A stretch of DNA of 64,000 bases, taken from assembly GCF_006980715.1 (NCBI RefSeq), contig NZ_SBHN01000004.1, positions 125,353-189,352 of the forward strand, written 5' to 3'. Source of the stretch: Telmatospirillum sp. J64-1. Its GTDB lineage: Bacteria; Pseudomonadota; Alphaproteobacteria; Rhodospirillales; Magnetospirillaceae. Positions 1-9,221 of the stretch are shown piece by piece; the first letter of the stretch is position 1; every line of letters begins with the position of its first letter. The notes under the pieces were generated by a model. The model saw nothing but the letters and a program-made list of their open reading frames with translations. It did no database searches and was not told the origin of the DNA. The translations under genes were made by a program, and so were the position numbers.

Positions 1-540
1 CATGCGCATGACCCGGTACAGGTCGGCGGCGTCCTGGGGACCGTTTCCCGGCAGGTAGGTGGTCGAGGCCGTGACGATGAAATTGGAATGGGTGGGCGAC
101 GGCAGCAGCACCACGTGGAAACCGGCATGGTGGAGGATGCGTCCGAGCGAATCCATTAGGCCGGACCGGCTGTCCGCTCCGGTTCCAGCGATCATGAAGA
201 TCATCGGCGCGGGATGGGGCTGGGCGAAATAGGAATAATTCAGGCCGCGATAATACCAGAAGCCTTCCGGCACCTCCCGGTCGGGGAAGACCTGCAGGGT
301 CGCATCCCGGCGCGGGGCCTCGGACCTGGGGGCAAGCTGCGATTCGGGCGTCCGCAGTACCGTCGCGATCCAGGGATTGTCATAGGGATAGTCGAAGGCC
401 GGAATGTCCCGCCGGACGATCTCCCGCGCCCCCGGCTCCGGCCCGGTGGCGCATGCCGCCACCAGAAGGCAGGCGAACATCACGCTGCCGATCTTCCCCA
501 TGAGCCGCAACAGCAGCGGGCCGTCATTCTTTTGCATCAT
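1..540 (-). CDS. Putative lipoprotein, alpha/beta-hydrolase-like (3' end outside window)
   Basis: The reading frame runs off the left edge, so only the N-terminal 180 codons are visible. The N-terminus has a lipoprotein-type signal: a hydrophobic stretch ending in LLVAAC, followed by ATGPEPG, so the Cys would be lipidated and the protein anchored in an envelope membrane. The mature part contains APMIFMIAGTGADSRSG and then a HAGFHVVLLPSPTHSNF segment, which resembles the first strands and oxyanion region of alpha/beta hydrolases. A nucleophile elbow would lie beyond the edge. Tandem ATGs at 540 and 537 and an internal ATG at 501 are all in frame. None has a convincing ribosome site, so the start is uncertain. 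It is divergent from the next gene. The hydrolase call is tentative. Confidence 0.55.
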   Translation of the reverse strand, partial: MMQKNDGPLLLRLMGKIGSVMFACLLVAACATGPEPGAREIVRRDIPAFDYPYDNPWIATVLRTPESQLAPRSEAPRRDATLQVFPDREVPEGFWYYRGLNYSYFAQPHPAPMIFMIAGTGADSRSGLMDSLGRILHHAGFHVVLLPSPTHSNFIVTASTTYLPGNGPQDAADLYRVMRM

Positions 541-710
541 GGCCTGTTTCTTTGCCTGCCAGCCCCAAAGATGTGCAGCTTTCGCCAGATGACAACCAGC
601 CGTCAAGAGAACAAGTTCCGCAAAACCAATCATCCGTTAAGCCTTCCGGGCTAGCCGAAGGGCCTTGCCTCTCCTATATGAGGTTTTCCTGAACTTCCGG
701 AGACGAAGCC

Positions 711-1703
711 GTGCCCCTGCTGTCGGTCCTAGACCTTTGCCCCATCACCCAAGACAGCGACGCCTCGCAGGCTTTCCGCAACACGCTCGATCTGGCGCAG
801 CATGCGGAACGCTGGGGCTATCACCGCTATTGGCTGGCCGAGCATCACAACATGCCCGGCATCGCCAGCGCCGCAACCTCAGTGGTCATCGGCTATGTCG
901 CCGGGGGCACCAAGACCATCCGCGTCGGATCGGGCGGGGTCATGCTGCCCAACCACGCCCCGCTGGTCATCGCCGAGCAGTTCGGGACGCTGGACGCCCT
1001 CTATCCCGGACGCATCGACCTCGGCCTCGGCCGCGCCCCCGGCACGGACATGCGCACCGCCCAGGCCCTGCGCCGCGACCTGGAAGCCAGCGGCGACCGC
1101 TTCCCGCAGGATGTGGTCGAATTGCAGGCCCTGCTGGGCCCGATCCAGCCGGGCCAGGCCATCCGGGCGGTCCCCGGCGGCGGCTCGAACATTCCCCTCT
1201 GGCTGCTGGGGTCGAGCCTGTTCAGCGCGCAGTTGGCCGCCATGCTGGGCCTGCCTTTCGCCTTCGCCTCGCATTTCGCGCCCGATATGATGATGCAGGC
1301 CGTCGACCTCTACCGCAGCCGTTTCAAGCCTTCCGAGCAGTTGGACCGCCCTTATGTCATGGTCGGGGTGAACGTCTTCGCCGCCGAAACCGATGCCGAG
1401 GGCCAGCGGCTGTTCACCTCGCTGCAACAGCAATTCCTCAGCCTGCGCCACGGCAATCCCGGCAAGCTGCCGCCGCCGGTGGACGACATGGACCAGTTCT
1501 GGACGCCCCAGGAAAAGGCCATGGTCGCGCGCTCGCTGCTCCATTCCATGGTCGGCTCGCCCGAAACCGTGCGCCAGGGCCTGAAGGAGTTCATCGGCCT
1601 GACCCAGCCGGACGAGCTGATGGTCACCGCCCAGATCTACGACCATGCGGCAAGGCTGCGTTCCTTCGAGATCCTGGCCGGGATGCGCGACGAACTACGG
1701 TGA
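711..1703 (+). CDS. yhbW: YhbW-like LLM-class flavin-dependent oxidoreductase
   Basis: A 330-residue protein of the bacterial luciferase-like monooxygenase family. It follows E. coli YhbW closely along its length from memory: [13 protein letters not shown] near residues 36-48, [10 protein letters not shown], the block [33 protein letters not shown] and [11 protein letters not shown]. Such proteins are cytosolic TIM-barrel enzymes using reduced FMN, but the YhbW substrate is not established, so only the cofactor class is secure. The start is GTG at 711, with GGAG eight bases upstream. An ATG at 665 opens a different, GC-driven frame. It is convergent with the SDR gene, with three bases between the stops. 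Confidence 0.9.
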   Translation: MPLLSVLDLCPITQDSDASQAFRNTLDLAQHAERWGYHRYWLAEHHNMPGIASAATSVVIGYVAGGTKTIRVGSGGVMLPNHAPLVIAEQFGTLDALYPGRIDLGLGRAPGTDMRTAQALRRDLEASGDRFPQDVVELQALLGPIQPGQAIRAVPGGGSNIPLWLLGSSLFSAQLAAMLGLPFAFASHFAPDMMMQAVDLYRSRFKPSEQLDRPYVMVGVNVFAAETDAEGQRLFTSLQQQFLSLRHGNPGKLPPPVDDMDQFWTPQEKAMVARSLLHSMVGSPETVRQGLKEFIGLTQPDELMVTAQIYDHAARLRSFEILAGMRDELR

Positions 1704-1706
1704 TCC

Positions 1707-2462
1707 CTATTCCTCGTAGATCATCTTCACCGTCATGCCGCCGTCGAGGGTGATGTTCTGGCCGGTCATGAAGCCGGCCTGAACGAGGAACAGGCAGGCC
1801 TCGGCGACATCCTCGGGCGAGCCCACGCGGCCCACCGGATGCTGCAGGCGGTCGCGGTCGGAATGCCGGGGCGTCCTGCTGCGGGCGGAGAATTGCCAGT
1901 CGGACGTCTCGATCCAACCCGGGCTGATGCAATTGACGCGGATGCCGTACCCGCCCAGGCTGATCGCCATACCGTGAGTCAGGGCGACGATGCCGCCCTT
2001 CGAGGCGGTATAGGCTTCGGTTCCCGCTTCCGACATGAAGGCGCGGGTCGACGCGATGTTGACGATTGCGCCGCCCTTCCCCTGCCCGACCATCGCCCGG
2101 GCCACCGCCTGCGAGCACAGAAAGGTGCCGCGCAGATTGACGCCGATGACGGCATCGAAATCCTCCGGCGCGAGCTCCAGGAAGGGCTTGCCGCGCGCGA
2201 TGCCGGCATTGTTGACCAGCACGTCCGGACATCCCAGTTCGGCGGTCGTCCGTTCCACCCAGCGCGCCACCTGATCGGCCTCGGCGATATTCGCGGGCTC
2301 GAACACGGCCTTGACGCCTGCCTCCCGCAGCTTGTCCAGCATTTCCCGTCCGGCATCCTCGGCGGGATCGGCGATGGATACGGCATACCCCTCGCGGGCG
2401 AAACGCAAGGCGATCGCCCGTCCGATTCCCTGGGCGCCGCCGGTGACGGCCAAGACCTTCAT
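1707..2462 (-). CDS. SDR-family NAD(P)-dependent oxidoreductase
   Basis: A 251-residue classical short-chain dehydrogenase. Visible motifs are the Rossmann TGGAQGIG at residues 7-14, the NNAG motif, the catalytic IASTRAF...YTASKGG (Ser, Tyr-x3-Lys) and the C-terminal GQNITLDGG. The family includes 3-oxoacyl-ACP reductase, glucose 1-dehydrogenase and many sugar or polyol dehydrogenases, and the sequence does not decide between them. A strong ribosome site (GGGAGGAG) sits seven bases before the ATG. The gene is convergent with the flavin oxidoreductase and downstream of the metal transporter on the same strand, about 60 bp away. It could be cotranscribed, though no functional link is evident. 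Confidence 0.85.
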   Translation of the reverse strand: MKVLAVTGGAQGIGRAIALRFAREGYAVSIADPAEDAGREMLDKLREAGVKAVFEPANIAEADQVARWVERTTAELGCPDVLVNNAGIARGKPFLELAPEDFDAVIGVNLRGTFLCSQAVARAMVGQGKGGAIVNIASTRAFMSEAGTEAYTASKGGIVALTHGMAISLGGYGIRVNCISPGWIETSDWQFSARSRTPRHSDRDRLQHPVGRVGSPEDVAEACLFLVQAGFMTGQNITLDGGMTVKMIYEE

Positions 2463-2525
2463 GCCTGCTCCTCCCTGGTAAGGTCACCGCCTCTCATGTG
2501 AGCATGCGCCGCCGTCTGCCAAGCC

Positions 2526-3533
2526 TCATCCCGCCATCAATTGAGGCCACAGGGCGACCAGCAGGGTCAGGCCGAACAGGCTGATGACTCCCGCGCCGGT
2601 CAGCGCAACGGCGCGGCGGGCGACATCCAGCCGGGGGCTGCCCCCGCCGAAGCGCAGGGCGAGATGGCGTAGGCCCATGCTGGCGAAGCTGACACCGGCC
2701 ACCGTCAGGGCGACGCCGAAGGCCATGGCGAAGGTGGCGAGGATGCCGACGCCGAAAATGCCGTTGGCCAGGGTGAAGAGCAGCACGATCAGCGCCCCGG
2801 TGCAGGGACGCAGCCCCACCGCCAGGGCCGCCATCCACTGGCGGCGGGGCATCACCCCGTCCTGATGGTCGTGGTCGTGATGATGATGGTGGTGATGCCC
2901 GTGTTCATGATGCTCATGGGCATGATGATCGTGATGGTGGTCCGCCCCGCCATGGCAGCAGGCATGGTTGCGGATCACGCCCCAGGCGATATAGGCGCCC
3001 ATCGCCGCGATCAGCGCATAGCTGGCGGCTTCCAGCCACAGGGCTTGGCGCATGATCTCGCGCGCGCCGAGATCGATCAGGCTGCCGATGACGGCGACCA
3101 GGGCGATGGCGCTCAGCGCCTGGACCAGGGCGACCGCCCCGCTGAGGGCGAAGCCGTGCAGGATGCGGGCGCGCTGGGTCAGAAACCAGGCGCTGACGAC
3201 GAATTTGCCATGGCCGGGTCCGGCGGCGTGGAAGACGCCGTAGAGAAAGGACAGGGTGACGATGGCGACGACCGGCGCCCAGGATTCCGCCGCCTTGACC
3301 TGCGCCACCTGTCGCCGCAATTCCACATGCAGGCCGCGCTGCACCTCCATGATCTTGGCGGCCAGCGGCTGCAAGGGGCCGGGCAGGACCAGCGCCTCGG
3401 CCTCGGGCGACGGCGTAGCGCCGCCCCGGCCGAAATAATTGGCCGAAGCCTCGGGCGACAGGACAAGCCCCAACCCCAGAAGCAGGGCCAGCATCGACAG
3501 GAAGCGGGTCAGGTTTGGGAATGTCACGGTCAT
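2526..3533 (-). CDS. NicO-family nickel/cobalt transporter with His-rich loop
   Basis: A multi-spanning inner-membrane protein of the NicO/RcnA family. It has an N-terminal hydrophobic segment, then FLYGVFHAAGPGHGK and AVGLRPCTGALIVLLF, the two signature motifs. Between them lies a cytosolic loop with about 20 histidines in 35 residues, presumably a metal buffer. Family members export Ni/Co (RcnA) or act in uptake. Direction cannot be read from sequence, but pairing with a periplasmic DUF1007 protein is recurrent. I place the start at 3533 because its ATGA overlaps the stop of the upstream gene, implying translational coupling. An in-frame ATG at 3545 would add four residues. Confidence 0.88.
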   Translation of the reverse strand: MTVTFPNLTRFLSMLALLLGLGLVLSPEASANYFGRGGATPSPEAEALVLPGPLQPLAAKIMEVQRGLHVELRRQVAQVKAAESWAPVVAIVTLSFLYGVFHAAGPGHGKFVVSAWFLTQRARILHGFALSGAVALVQALSAIALVAVIGSLIDLGAREIMRQALWLEAASYALIAAMGAYIAWGVIRNHACCHGGADHHHDHHAHEHHEHGHHHHHHHDHDHQDGVMPRRQWMAALAVGLRPCTGALIVLLFTLANGIFGVGILATFAMAFGVALTVAGVSFASMGLRHLALRFGGGSPRLDVARRAVALTGAGVISLFGLTLLVALWPQLMAG

Positions 3534-4141
3534 GGCGTCCCACATAATATATCGGCCTTCTGCGGTGCGATCAGGCCCAGGAAAATGAGATTGTTCCTGT
3601 CCTCGCCCAGGGCGAAGCGGCAGCCATCCATGCCCGACCCGGCAAAGCGGATCGGATCATGTTCATCGGGCATGATGTCGATGTAGTAACTTTCGTCGTA
3701 GATGGACACGCTGACCTGGCTGTTCCACGGGTCCAGAAGGCGCAGCGGGTGGAGGGTGAATTCATAGGCCAGCACGCCTTCGGCGACCGAGACGCGGAAA
3801 TCCTCGACCTCCTTGAACGTCACCCTTTCGCCGTCGACCCGCAGATCGGTGAAATAATCCAATTCGTCGAGCCCCCGGAACGCCTCTTCCTTCAGGACCT
3901 CCAGTTCCTCGCCTTCGATGCGGCCGTTGCCGTCGGTATCGAAATCCCCCAGCAAGGCGCTGCTGAACATGGGATCGAAGCGCCATTGCATGCCCAAGGC
4001 GCTGATCTTCCCGTCGGTGAAGTGAAGGGTCGTCACGGTGTCAATGAAGACGTGAGGATGGGCCAAGGCCGGGCGGGCCGGGAAAAGGCCCAGCCACAGG
4101 CATGCCGCCAGTGCCGCGAGACAACGCGTCGTCCGGTCCAT
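3530..4141 (-). CDS. DUF1007 periplasmic protein with EF-hand loop
   Basis: A 203-residue protein beginning with a cleavable signal peptide (MDRTTRCLAALAACLWLGLF...ALA) followed directly by HPHVFIDT, the hallmark N-terminus of DUF1007 proteins. The His-Pro-His could bind metal. An internal canonical EF-hand-type loop, DTDGNGRIEGEE, suggests Ca2+ or another divalent ligand. It overlaps the NicO transporter by four bases and is probably its periplasmic partner in Ni/Co (or related metal) traffic. The start at 4141 is chosen because it gives a clean signal peptide. The frame opens upstream to 4243, but that extension is arginine/glycine-rich and unlike a leader. No strong ribosome site is seen at 4141. 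Confidence 0.82.
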   Translation of the reverse strand: MDRTTRCLAALAACLWLGLFPARPALAHPHVFIDTVTTLHFTDGKISALGMQWRFDPMFSSALLGDFDTDGNGRIEGEELEVLKEEAFRGLDELDYFTDLRVDGERVTFKEVEDFRVSVAEGVLAYEFTLHPLRLLDPWNSQVSVSIYDESYYIDIMPDEHDPIRFAGSGMDGCRFALGEDRNNLIFLGLIAPQKADILCGTP

Positions 4142-4369
4142 GATGCCGTCCGCGAAAAGGAGTAGGACGCCCTGTCTAACAGGAGCCGTGCCGCCATGTC
4201 CACCTCTCCTCCCCTCCGCGCACAAGAAGTTACGATATAACATAACTATTGTGACACTTCATAGCCTCGACATAAGCATAGGTGGAAAACGCTTCCCCTA
4301 AAGAGCGAACCAGATCATTTTATGAAAGGGGAATAAGCCACGGTTTTCACCTGGGAATCGGCGCTGAGG

Positions 4370-4888
4370 ATGATCACACCTGAACAATGCCGTGCAGCAC
4401 GGGCGCTGCTAGATTGGACGCAGATGGAATTGGCCGATGCCGCAGGCGTCGGACTCAGCACCGTACGCAATTTCGAAAAAGGCCGGCACACGCCGATCCA
4501 AGCCAACATGGCGGCCATGATGCAGGTCCTGCAGCAGGCGGGCGTCCTCTTCCTGTCGGCACAGGACGGGCTGGGCGCGGGGGTGCGCTTTGCCGCCGGA
4601 GCCGAAACGCGCGGCCCGGAAACCTTGCCGACGCCGAGTCCCTTAGCGGTGCCGGGCCCCGTCACCCAGGGGGATGCCACGGCCCTGGCGGAAGAACCGA
4701 TGACCGAGGTCAAGGCCGCCGTCGCCGACCTGCAACGCATCGTGCGCCGCGCCATCGCCACCGGCGTGGCCGACGGCCTGGATTATACCAGCCGCACCCA
4801 GGCGGCGGTCCGCGCCATCCTGCTGGCCCGCCCCGACATGTCGGCAGGCGGAGCGCTCGCCGCAGTTGAAAGATGGCGCGACGACTGA
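4370..4888 (+). CDS. XRE-family helix-turn-helix transcriptional regulator
   Basis: A 172-residue protein with an N-terminal Cro/C1-type HTH at about residues 4-60: ARALLDWTQMELADAAGV, then LSTVRNFEKGRHTPI. The domain is followed by LQQAGVLFL, a common continuation in stand-alone alphaproteobacterial XRE proteins. The remaining 110 residues form a Pro/Ala-rich linker and a helical C-terminal part of unknown function, ending in MSAGGALAAVERWRDD. It is divergent from the DUF1007/NicO pair and 153 bp before a cytochrome c gene, so it could control either. No operator is obvious in the AT-richer gap 4244-4369. Confidence 0.82.
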   Translation: MITPEQCRAARALLDWTQMELADAAGVGLSTVRNFEKGRHTPIQANMAAMMQVLQQAGVLFLSAQDGLGAGVRFAAGAETRGPETLPTPSPLAVPGPVTQGDATALAEEPMTEVKAAVADLQRIVRRAIATGVADGLDYTSRTQAAVRAILLARPDMSAGGALAAVERWRDD

Positions 4889-5041
4889 ACCATATAGCGC
4901 ATACGACGAAAGTTTTACATATCCACACAAAAAGAAGGGGAAGTAAGCTTGAAACCCCTCGCCATCTGACCGATACTCCTTCGCCAAGTCCTGACCAGCT
5001 GTCAGGGCTGGAGTATGAAGGCTAACGAGAGGGATAAAGAG

Positions 5042-5476
5042 ATGGCACTCAAATCCATCATGGCTGGTTTGGCCGCATCCATGCTGTTCGTCGGAGCGGC
5101 CAGCGCTGCGGAATGTAGTTTTTCCGAGACCGCCGCAGCGGGCGAACGCGTGTCGAACCAGTGCAAGGGCTGCCATGTCTTCGAGGCCGACCGCAAGTCT
5201 CGCCCGACCGGCCCCAACATCCACGCCGTCTATGGCTCGACCGTCGGTTCGGTCGCCGATTTCACCCGCTATTCCGATGCCATCAAGGCCGCCAACGCCA
5301 AGGGCGTGGAATGGACGGAAGAAAACCTGATGGAATACCTGGCCGACCCCAAGGCCTTCCTGGCCAAAGTCAACGGCGAAGACATCCGCCACAGCATGTT
5401 CTTCAGCCTGCGCGACGAAAACCGCCGCCGCGAAATGGTCGCCTATCTGCGGGAACTGAAGGCCTGCACCAACTAA
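5042..5476 (+). CDS. Periplasmic class I c-type cytochrome
   Basis: A 144-residue precursor with a signal peptide (about residues 1-22, ending ASA). The single haem-attachment site CKGCH is at 41-45, followed by RPTGPNIHAVYG. A Met in the HSMFFSLRDE segment (about residue 119) is a candidate sixth ligand. Monohaem periplasmic cytochromes of this size carry electrons between respiratory or photosynthetic complexes and soluble enzymes, and the specific partner cannot be read here. The start at 5042 directly begins the signal peptide and has GAGAGGGA upstream. An in-frame ATG at 5015 would add a charged nine-residue leader. A strong hairpin follows the gene. Confidence 0.88.
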   Translation: MALKSIMAGLAASMLFVGAASAAECSFSETAAAGERVSNQCKGCHVFEADRKSRPTGPNIHAVYGSTVGSVADFTRYSDAIKAANAKGVEWTEENLMEYLADPKAFLAKVNGEDIRHSMFFSLRDENRRREMVAYLRELKACTN

Positions 5477-5491
5477 AAATGGCCGCTTCCG

Positions 5492-5525
5492 AACGGCGCC
5501 GGAGGGGAAACCATCCGGCGCCGTT
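5492..5525. terminator. Bidirectional hairpin terminator between cytochrome c and YihY genes
   Basis: AACGGCGCCGGA (5492-5503) pairs perfectly with TCCGGCGCCGTT (5514-5525) around a 10-base loop. It lies between two convergent genes, 15 bp after the cytochrome stop and just beyond the YihY stop. T-rich flanks are short on both sides. Confidence 0.7.
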
Positions 5526-5531
5526 TGCATG

Positions 5532-6833
5532 TCAATGCATCCGGCCGCCGCTTTCCGGCAGGTCCGTGGACAGAAGCTCCCACAGGGGAATATCGAGGCT
5601 CCGGCGTTCCGCCTCGCAGGCCGCCGCCACCCTTTCCTCCAGCCTTTCGCGCCATGCGCCCCGCACGCCGTGAGTCTGCTCGGGCGCCACACCCAGGTCG
5701 AGGGCGCGCACCAGGTCATACAGCGTCACCGCGTGCAGGTCGCGCGACAGCAGATAGCGCGAGCCGCTGCCCCGCGCCACGAAGCCCTGGGCCATCAGCT
5801 TGTCCAGCACCGCGAGCAACGCCCCCTCGGCGGCGGTGGTGTGGTCCAGCAGCACCCGCCGTCCGACCCCGCCGCTGCCGCGTATCGCCGCCTTCTGCAG
5901 GATCGCCAGCACGTCCAGCGCCAAGGCGAGACGGCGCCGGGCGGGCAGCGGCCCCGGCCCGAAGGCCCTTTGCGCCCGCCATTCCGGCAAGGCGGCGGCG
6001 ATCTCGGCGCCGATCAGCACCACCGTCCAGGACAGATACATCCACAACAGGAAGAAGGGGACGGCGGCGATGGCGCCATAGACGGTGCGGTAGAAATCGG
6101 TATTGGCGACATAGAGGCTGAAGCCCCAGCGCAGGATGGAGAAGGCCAACGCCGCCACCAGCGCCCCCAGCAGGGCATCGCTGACGCGGACGTTGCGGTT
6201 GGGCACCGCCACGTAAAGCACGGTGAAGGCGGCGGCGATCAGCAGCGTCGGCAGCGGGCGGGCGATGATATGGGTCATCCGCGAGAAGCCCATCCATTCC
6301 TGGAAGGCGGTCAGATAGCCCCAGATGGAGAAGCTGCTCCCGACCAGCAGCGGTCCCAGCGTCAAGGCCGTCCAGTAGACGAGAAGGCGCGAGACCGTCG
6401 AACGGGCCTGGGTGACGCGGAAGATCTGGTTCAGGCTCATCTCGATGGTGACCAGCAGCATGATCGAGACGAAGGCCAAGCCGACGATGCCCGCCGCCGT
6501 CAATTGCGCCGTATTGGCCACGAAATGCAGCACCTGTTCCTGCACTGCCAGGCCCACATCGGGGACGAACAGGTCGAACAGGGCCGTCTGCAATTGCTCG
6601 CGCGCTTCCTCGAAGGCGGGAAAGGCCGTCAGTACCGCAAGCCCCACGGCGAGCAGCGGCACCAGGGCCAGGAGCGAAGTATAGCTGAGCGAGGCTCCGG
6701 CCCGGGTTACCTCGTCATCGATAGAGCGTTTGGCGACAAAATAAGGAAAGCTCCACAGCGGCTCGATATGATGCCTGATCTTGGGCGGAATCCTTTCGTG
6801 CAGGCTGTGCAGCCTTTCCTTAAGCCCGCTCAT
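5532..6833 (-). CDS. YihY/virulence factor BrkB family inner-membrane protein
   Basis: A 433-residue integral membrane protein with about six hydrophobic segments in the first 290 residues. It contains the family blocks AGASLSYTSLLALVPLLAV, FRWGFSLYVANTDFYRTVYGAIAAVP (split by family-typical polar turns) and FLLWMYLSWTVVLIGAEIAA. A soluble C-terminal part of about 140 residues looks like a winged-helix-type region. Family members were once called RNase BN by error, and the actual role is unknown. The start at 6833 is preferred over 6863 because GGAGGAAGGAG lies just upstream. It is divergent from fabI. Confidence 0.88.
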   Translation of the reverse strand: MSGLKERLHSLHERIPPKIRHHIEPLWSFPYFVAKRSIDDEVTRAGASLSYTSLLALVPLLAVGLAVLTAFPAFEEAREQLQTALFDLFVPDVGLAVQEQVLHFVANTAQLTAAGIVGLAFVSIMLLVTIEMSLNQIFRVTQARSTVSRLLVYWTALTLGPLLVGSSFSIWGYLTAFQEWMGFSRMTHIIARPLPTLLIAAAFTVLYVAVPNRNVRVSDALLGALVAALAFSILRWGFSLYVANTDFYRTVYGAIAAVPFFLLWMYLSWTVVLIGAEIAAALPEWRAQRAFGPGPLPARRRLALALDVLAILQKAAIRGSGGVGRRVLLDHTTAAEGALLAVLDKLMAQGFVARGSGSRYLLSRDLHAVTLYDLVRALDLGVAPEQTHGVRGAWRERLEERVAAACEAERRSLDIPLWELLSTDLPESGGRMH

Positions 6834-6952
6834 GCCATGCTCCTTCCTCCTTGTCGATGTCATGGCTTGCGGCTTTGACGCTTTCTGGCTTTCGTGTAGG
6901 ATGCCCGCCGCTTTTCATGACCTTACTCATACTCACTCCGAAAGAGGACCGC

Positions 6953-7765
6953 ATGACCGCTCCCGCTTCCCTGATGGCCGGCAAGAAGGGCCTTGTCATG
7001 GGCGTCGCCAACGACCGCTCGATTGCCTGGGGCATCGCCCAGATGGCGCGGGCCCACGGTGCCGAACTGGCCTTCACCTATCAGGGCGAGGCGCTGGAAA
7101 AGCGCGTCCGTCCGCTGGCGGAATCCGTGGGTGCGGAACTGGTCCTGCCGTGCGACGTCACCGATGAAGCCAGCATGGACGCGGTTTTCGCTGCCGTGAA
7201 GGAAAAATGGGGTAAGCTGGACTTCCTGGTTCACGCCATCGGCTATTCCGACAAGAACGAGCTTAAAGGCCGTTATGTGGATACCAGCGCCGAGAATTTC
7301 AGCAACTCGCTGTTGATCTCCTGCTACTCCTTCACCGCCCTGGCGCGCCGCGCCGCCGAAATCATGCCCGATGGCGGCAGCCTGCTGACCCTGACCTATT
7401 ACGGCGCCGAACGCGTCATGCCCCATTACAATGTGATGGGCGTCGCCAAGGCCGCGCTGGAAGCCAGCGTGCGCTACATGGCCGTCGATCTTGGCGGACA
7501 GAACATCCGCGTCAATGCCCTGTCGGCCGGTCCCATCAAGACGCTGGCGGCCAGCGGCATCGGCGATTTCCGCTATATCCTGAAGTGGAACCAGTACAAC
7601 GCCCCGCTGAAGCGCAACGTCACGCTGGAAGACATCGCCGGCGCCGGTCTCTATCTGCTGAGCGACCTGTCCTCGGGCGTGTCGGGCGAGACCCATCACG
7701 TCGATTGCGGCTATCATGTCGTCGGCATGAAGGCCGTGGACGCCCCCGACATCTCCGTGATCTAA
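6953..7765 (+). CDS. fabI: Enoyl-[acyl-carrier-protein] reductase (NADH) FabI
   Basis: A 270-residue enzyme for the last step of each fatty-acid elongation cycle, reducing trans-2-enoyl-ACP. It is an SDR variant with the FabI-specific nucleotide signature [13 protein letters not shown] at residues 17-29. The catalytic pattern is Tyr149, Tyr159 and Lys166 in the context [21 protein letters not shown], matching Tyr146/Tyr156/Lys163 of the E. coli enzyme. AGAGGA precedes the ATG at 6953. In-frame ATGs further upstream would add 34 residues lacking family similarity. It starts a same-strand run with aroC (10 bp gap) and a rhodanese gene. Confidence 0.95.
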   Translation: MTAPASLMAGKKGLVMGVANDRSIAWGIAQMARAHGAELAFTYQGEALEKRVRPLAESVGAELVLPCDVTDEASMDAVFAAVKEKWGKLDFLVHAIGYSDKNELKGRYVDTSAENFSNSLLISCYSFTALARRAAEIMPDGGSLLTLTYYGAERVMPHYNVMGVAKAALEASVRYMAVDLGGQNIRVNALSAGPIKTLAASGIGDFRYILKWNQYNAPLKRNVTLEDIAGAGLYLLSDLSSGVSGETHHVDCGYHVVGMKAVDAPDISVI

Positions 7766-7775
7766 GGCTGACCCC

Positions 7776-8855
7776 ATGTCGAGCAACGGCTTCGGACAGG
7801 CATTCCGCTTCACGACCTTCGGCGAAAGCCATGGTCCGGCCATCGGCTGCGTGGTGGACGGTGTGCCACCCCGCATCCCCCTGACCGAAGCCGACCTGCA
7901 AATCTGGCTCGACCGCCGCAAGCCCGGCACCTCGCGCTTCACCACCCAGCGCCGCGAGCCCGATCAGGTGAAGATCCTGTCGGGCGTGTTCGAGGGCGTC
8001 ACCACCGGCACCCCGATCGGCCTGCTGATCGAGAACACCGACCAGCGCTCGAAGGATTACGGCGAGATCGCCGAACGCTTCCGCCCCGGCCATGCCGACG
8101 TGACCTATTGGCACAAATACGGCATCCGCGACTATCGCGGCGGCGGACGCTCCTCTGCGCGCGAGACGGCCATGCGCGTGGCCGCCGGCGGCGTCGCCCG
8201 CAAGGTCCTGGCCAGCCTGTTGCCGGGGCTTTCCATTCGCGGCGCCATGGTGCAGATGGGACCGCATGCCATCGACCGCAGCCGCTGGGATTGGGAGGAA
8301 GTGGAGCGCAATCCCTTCTGGTGCCCCGACGCGACGGCCGCCCAAGAATGGGAAGGCTTCCTCGATTCCGTCCGCAAGTCCGGGTCCTCGGCGGGCGGCA
8401 TCATCGAAGTGGTCGCCAGCGGCGTGCCCATCGGCCTGGGAGCACCGGTCTACGACAAGCTGGATGCCGACCTCGCCAAGGCGATGATGAGCATCAATGC
8501 CGTCAAGGGCGTCGAGATCGGCGAAGGCTTCGCCGCCGCCGCCCTGTCGGGCGAGGAGAATGCCGACGAGATGCGCATGGAAGGCGACCGCGTCACCTTC
8601 CTGTCCAACAAGGCCGGCGGCATCCTGGGCGGCATCTCCACTGGTCAGGACGTGGTGGTGCGGCTGGCGGTCAAGCCCACCAGCTCCATCCTCACCCCCC
8701 GGCGCAGCGTCGATATCCACGGCCAGGAGGTGGAGGTGGTGACCAAGGGCCGCCACGACCCCTGCGTCGCCATCCGCGGCGTACCCGTGGCCGAGGCCAT
8801 GATGGCCTGCACCCTTCTCGACCACCTGCTGCGCCATCGCGCGCAATGCGGCTAA
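7776..8855 (+). CDS. aroC: Chorismate synthase AroC
   Basis: A 359-residue enzyme converting 5-enolpyruvylshikimate-3-phosphate to chorismate, the last common step to aromatic amino acids, using reduced FMN. Family motifs are [15 protein letters not shown] near the N-terminus, [20 protein letters not shown], and the C-terminal [17 protein letters not shown]. Length is typical. Its promoter is probably shared with fabI because only ten bases separate them, and the rhodanese gene follows after 20 bases. The ribosome site before ATG is weak, which fits coupling to fabI. Confidence 0.96.
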   Translation: MSSNGFGQAFRFTTFGESHGPAIGCVVDGVPPRIPLTEADLQIWLDRRKPGTSRFTTQRREPDQVKILSGVFEGVTTGTPIGLLIENTDQRSKDYGEIAERFRPGHADVTYWHKYGIRDYRGGGRSSARETAMRVAAGGVARKVLASLLPGLSIRGAMVQMGPHAIDRSRWDWEEVERNPFWCPDATAAQEWEGFLDSVRKSGSSAGGIIEVVASGVPIGLGAPVYDKLDADLAKAMMSINAVKGVEIGEGFAAAALSGEENADEMRMEGDRVTFLSNKAGGILGGISTGQDVVVRLAVKPTSSILTPRRSVDIHGQEVEVVTKGRHDPCVAIRGVPVAEAMMACTLLDHLLRHRAQCG

Positions 8856-8875
8856 GAACACGACAGGAGTAACAG

Positions 8876-9190
8876 ATGGCCGATTTCACCGAACTGGACG
8901 CCGCCAAGGTCAAGGCCCTGGTCGAATCCGGCGACGCCTTGCTGGTGGACCTGCGCGAGCAGGAGGAATGGAATGCCGAACGCATTCCCGGCGCCATCCA
9001 TGCCCCCATGTCCAGCTTCGACGCCGCCGCCTGGACCGATCCCAGCGGCGGCAAGGCCGTGCTGTTCTGCCTGGGCGGCAAGCGTTCGGAAGCCGTCGCC
9101 CAGCGCCTGATCCAGGCCGGCAAGTCCGCCACCCATATGAAGGGCGGCCTGATGGCGTGGAAACAGGCCGGTTTTCCGACCGAAGCCTAA
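8876..9190 (+). CDS. Rhodanese-like single-domain sulfurtransferase
   Basis: A 104-residue single rhodanese domain. The active-site loop is CLGGKRS with Cys65 as the persulfide-carrying residue, and LLVDLREQEEW and IPGAIHAPMS match the usual N-terminal half. It has no signal peptide, so it is cytosolic. Such proteins (GlpE/PspE-like) transfer sulfane sulfur to cyanide or to protein acceptors, and the acceptor here is unknown. A clear ribosome site (CAGGAG) precedes the ATG. It is the third gene in the fabI-aroC run. Confidence 0.9.
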   Translation: MADFTELDAAKVKALVESGDALLVDLREQEEWNAERIPGAIHAPMSSFDAAAWTDPSGGKAVLFCLGGKRSEAVAQRLIQAGKSATHMKGGLMAWKQAGFPTEA

Positions 9191-9221
9191 AAAGCTCATA
9201 AAAGAATTACCTGAGCGTCGG

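Noticed and set aside
2864-2940. CAT-rich tandem-like tract
   Set aside because: This is the coding sequence of the His-rich loop in the NicO transporter, read on the opposite strand, not an independent repeat.
4917-4926. Single TATCCACA-like DnaA-box match before the cytochrome gene
   Set aside because: It is one imperfect box without AT-rich neighbours or further boxes, so expected by chance.
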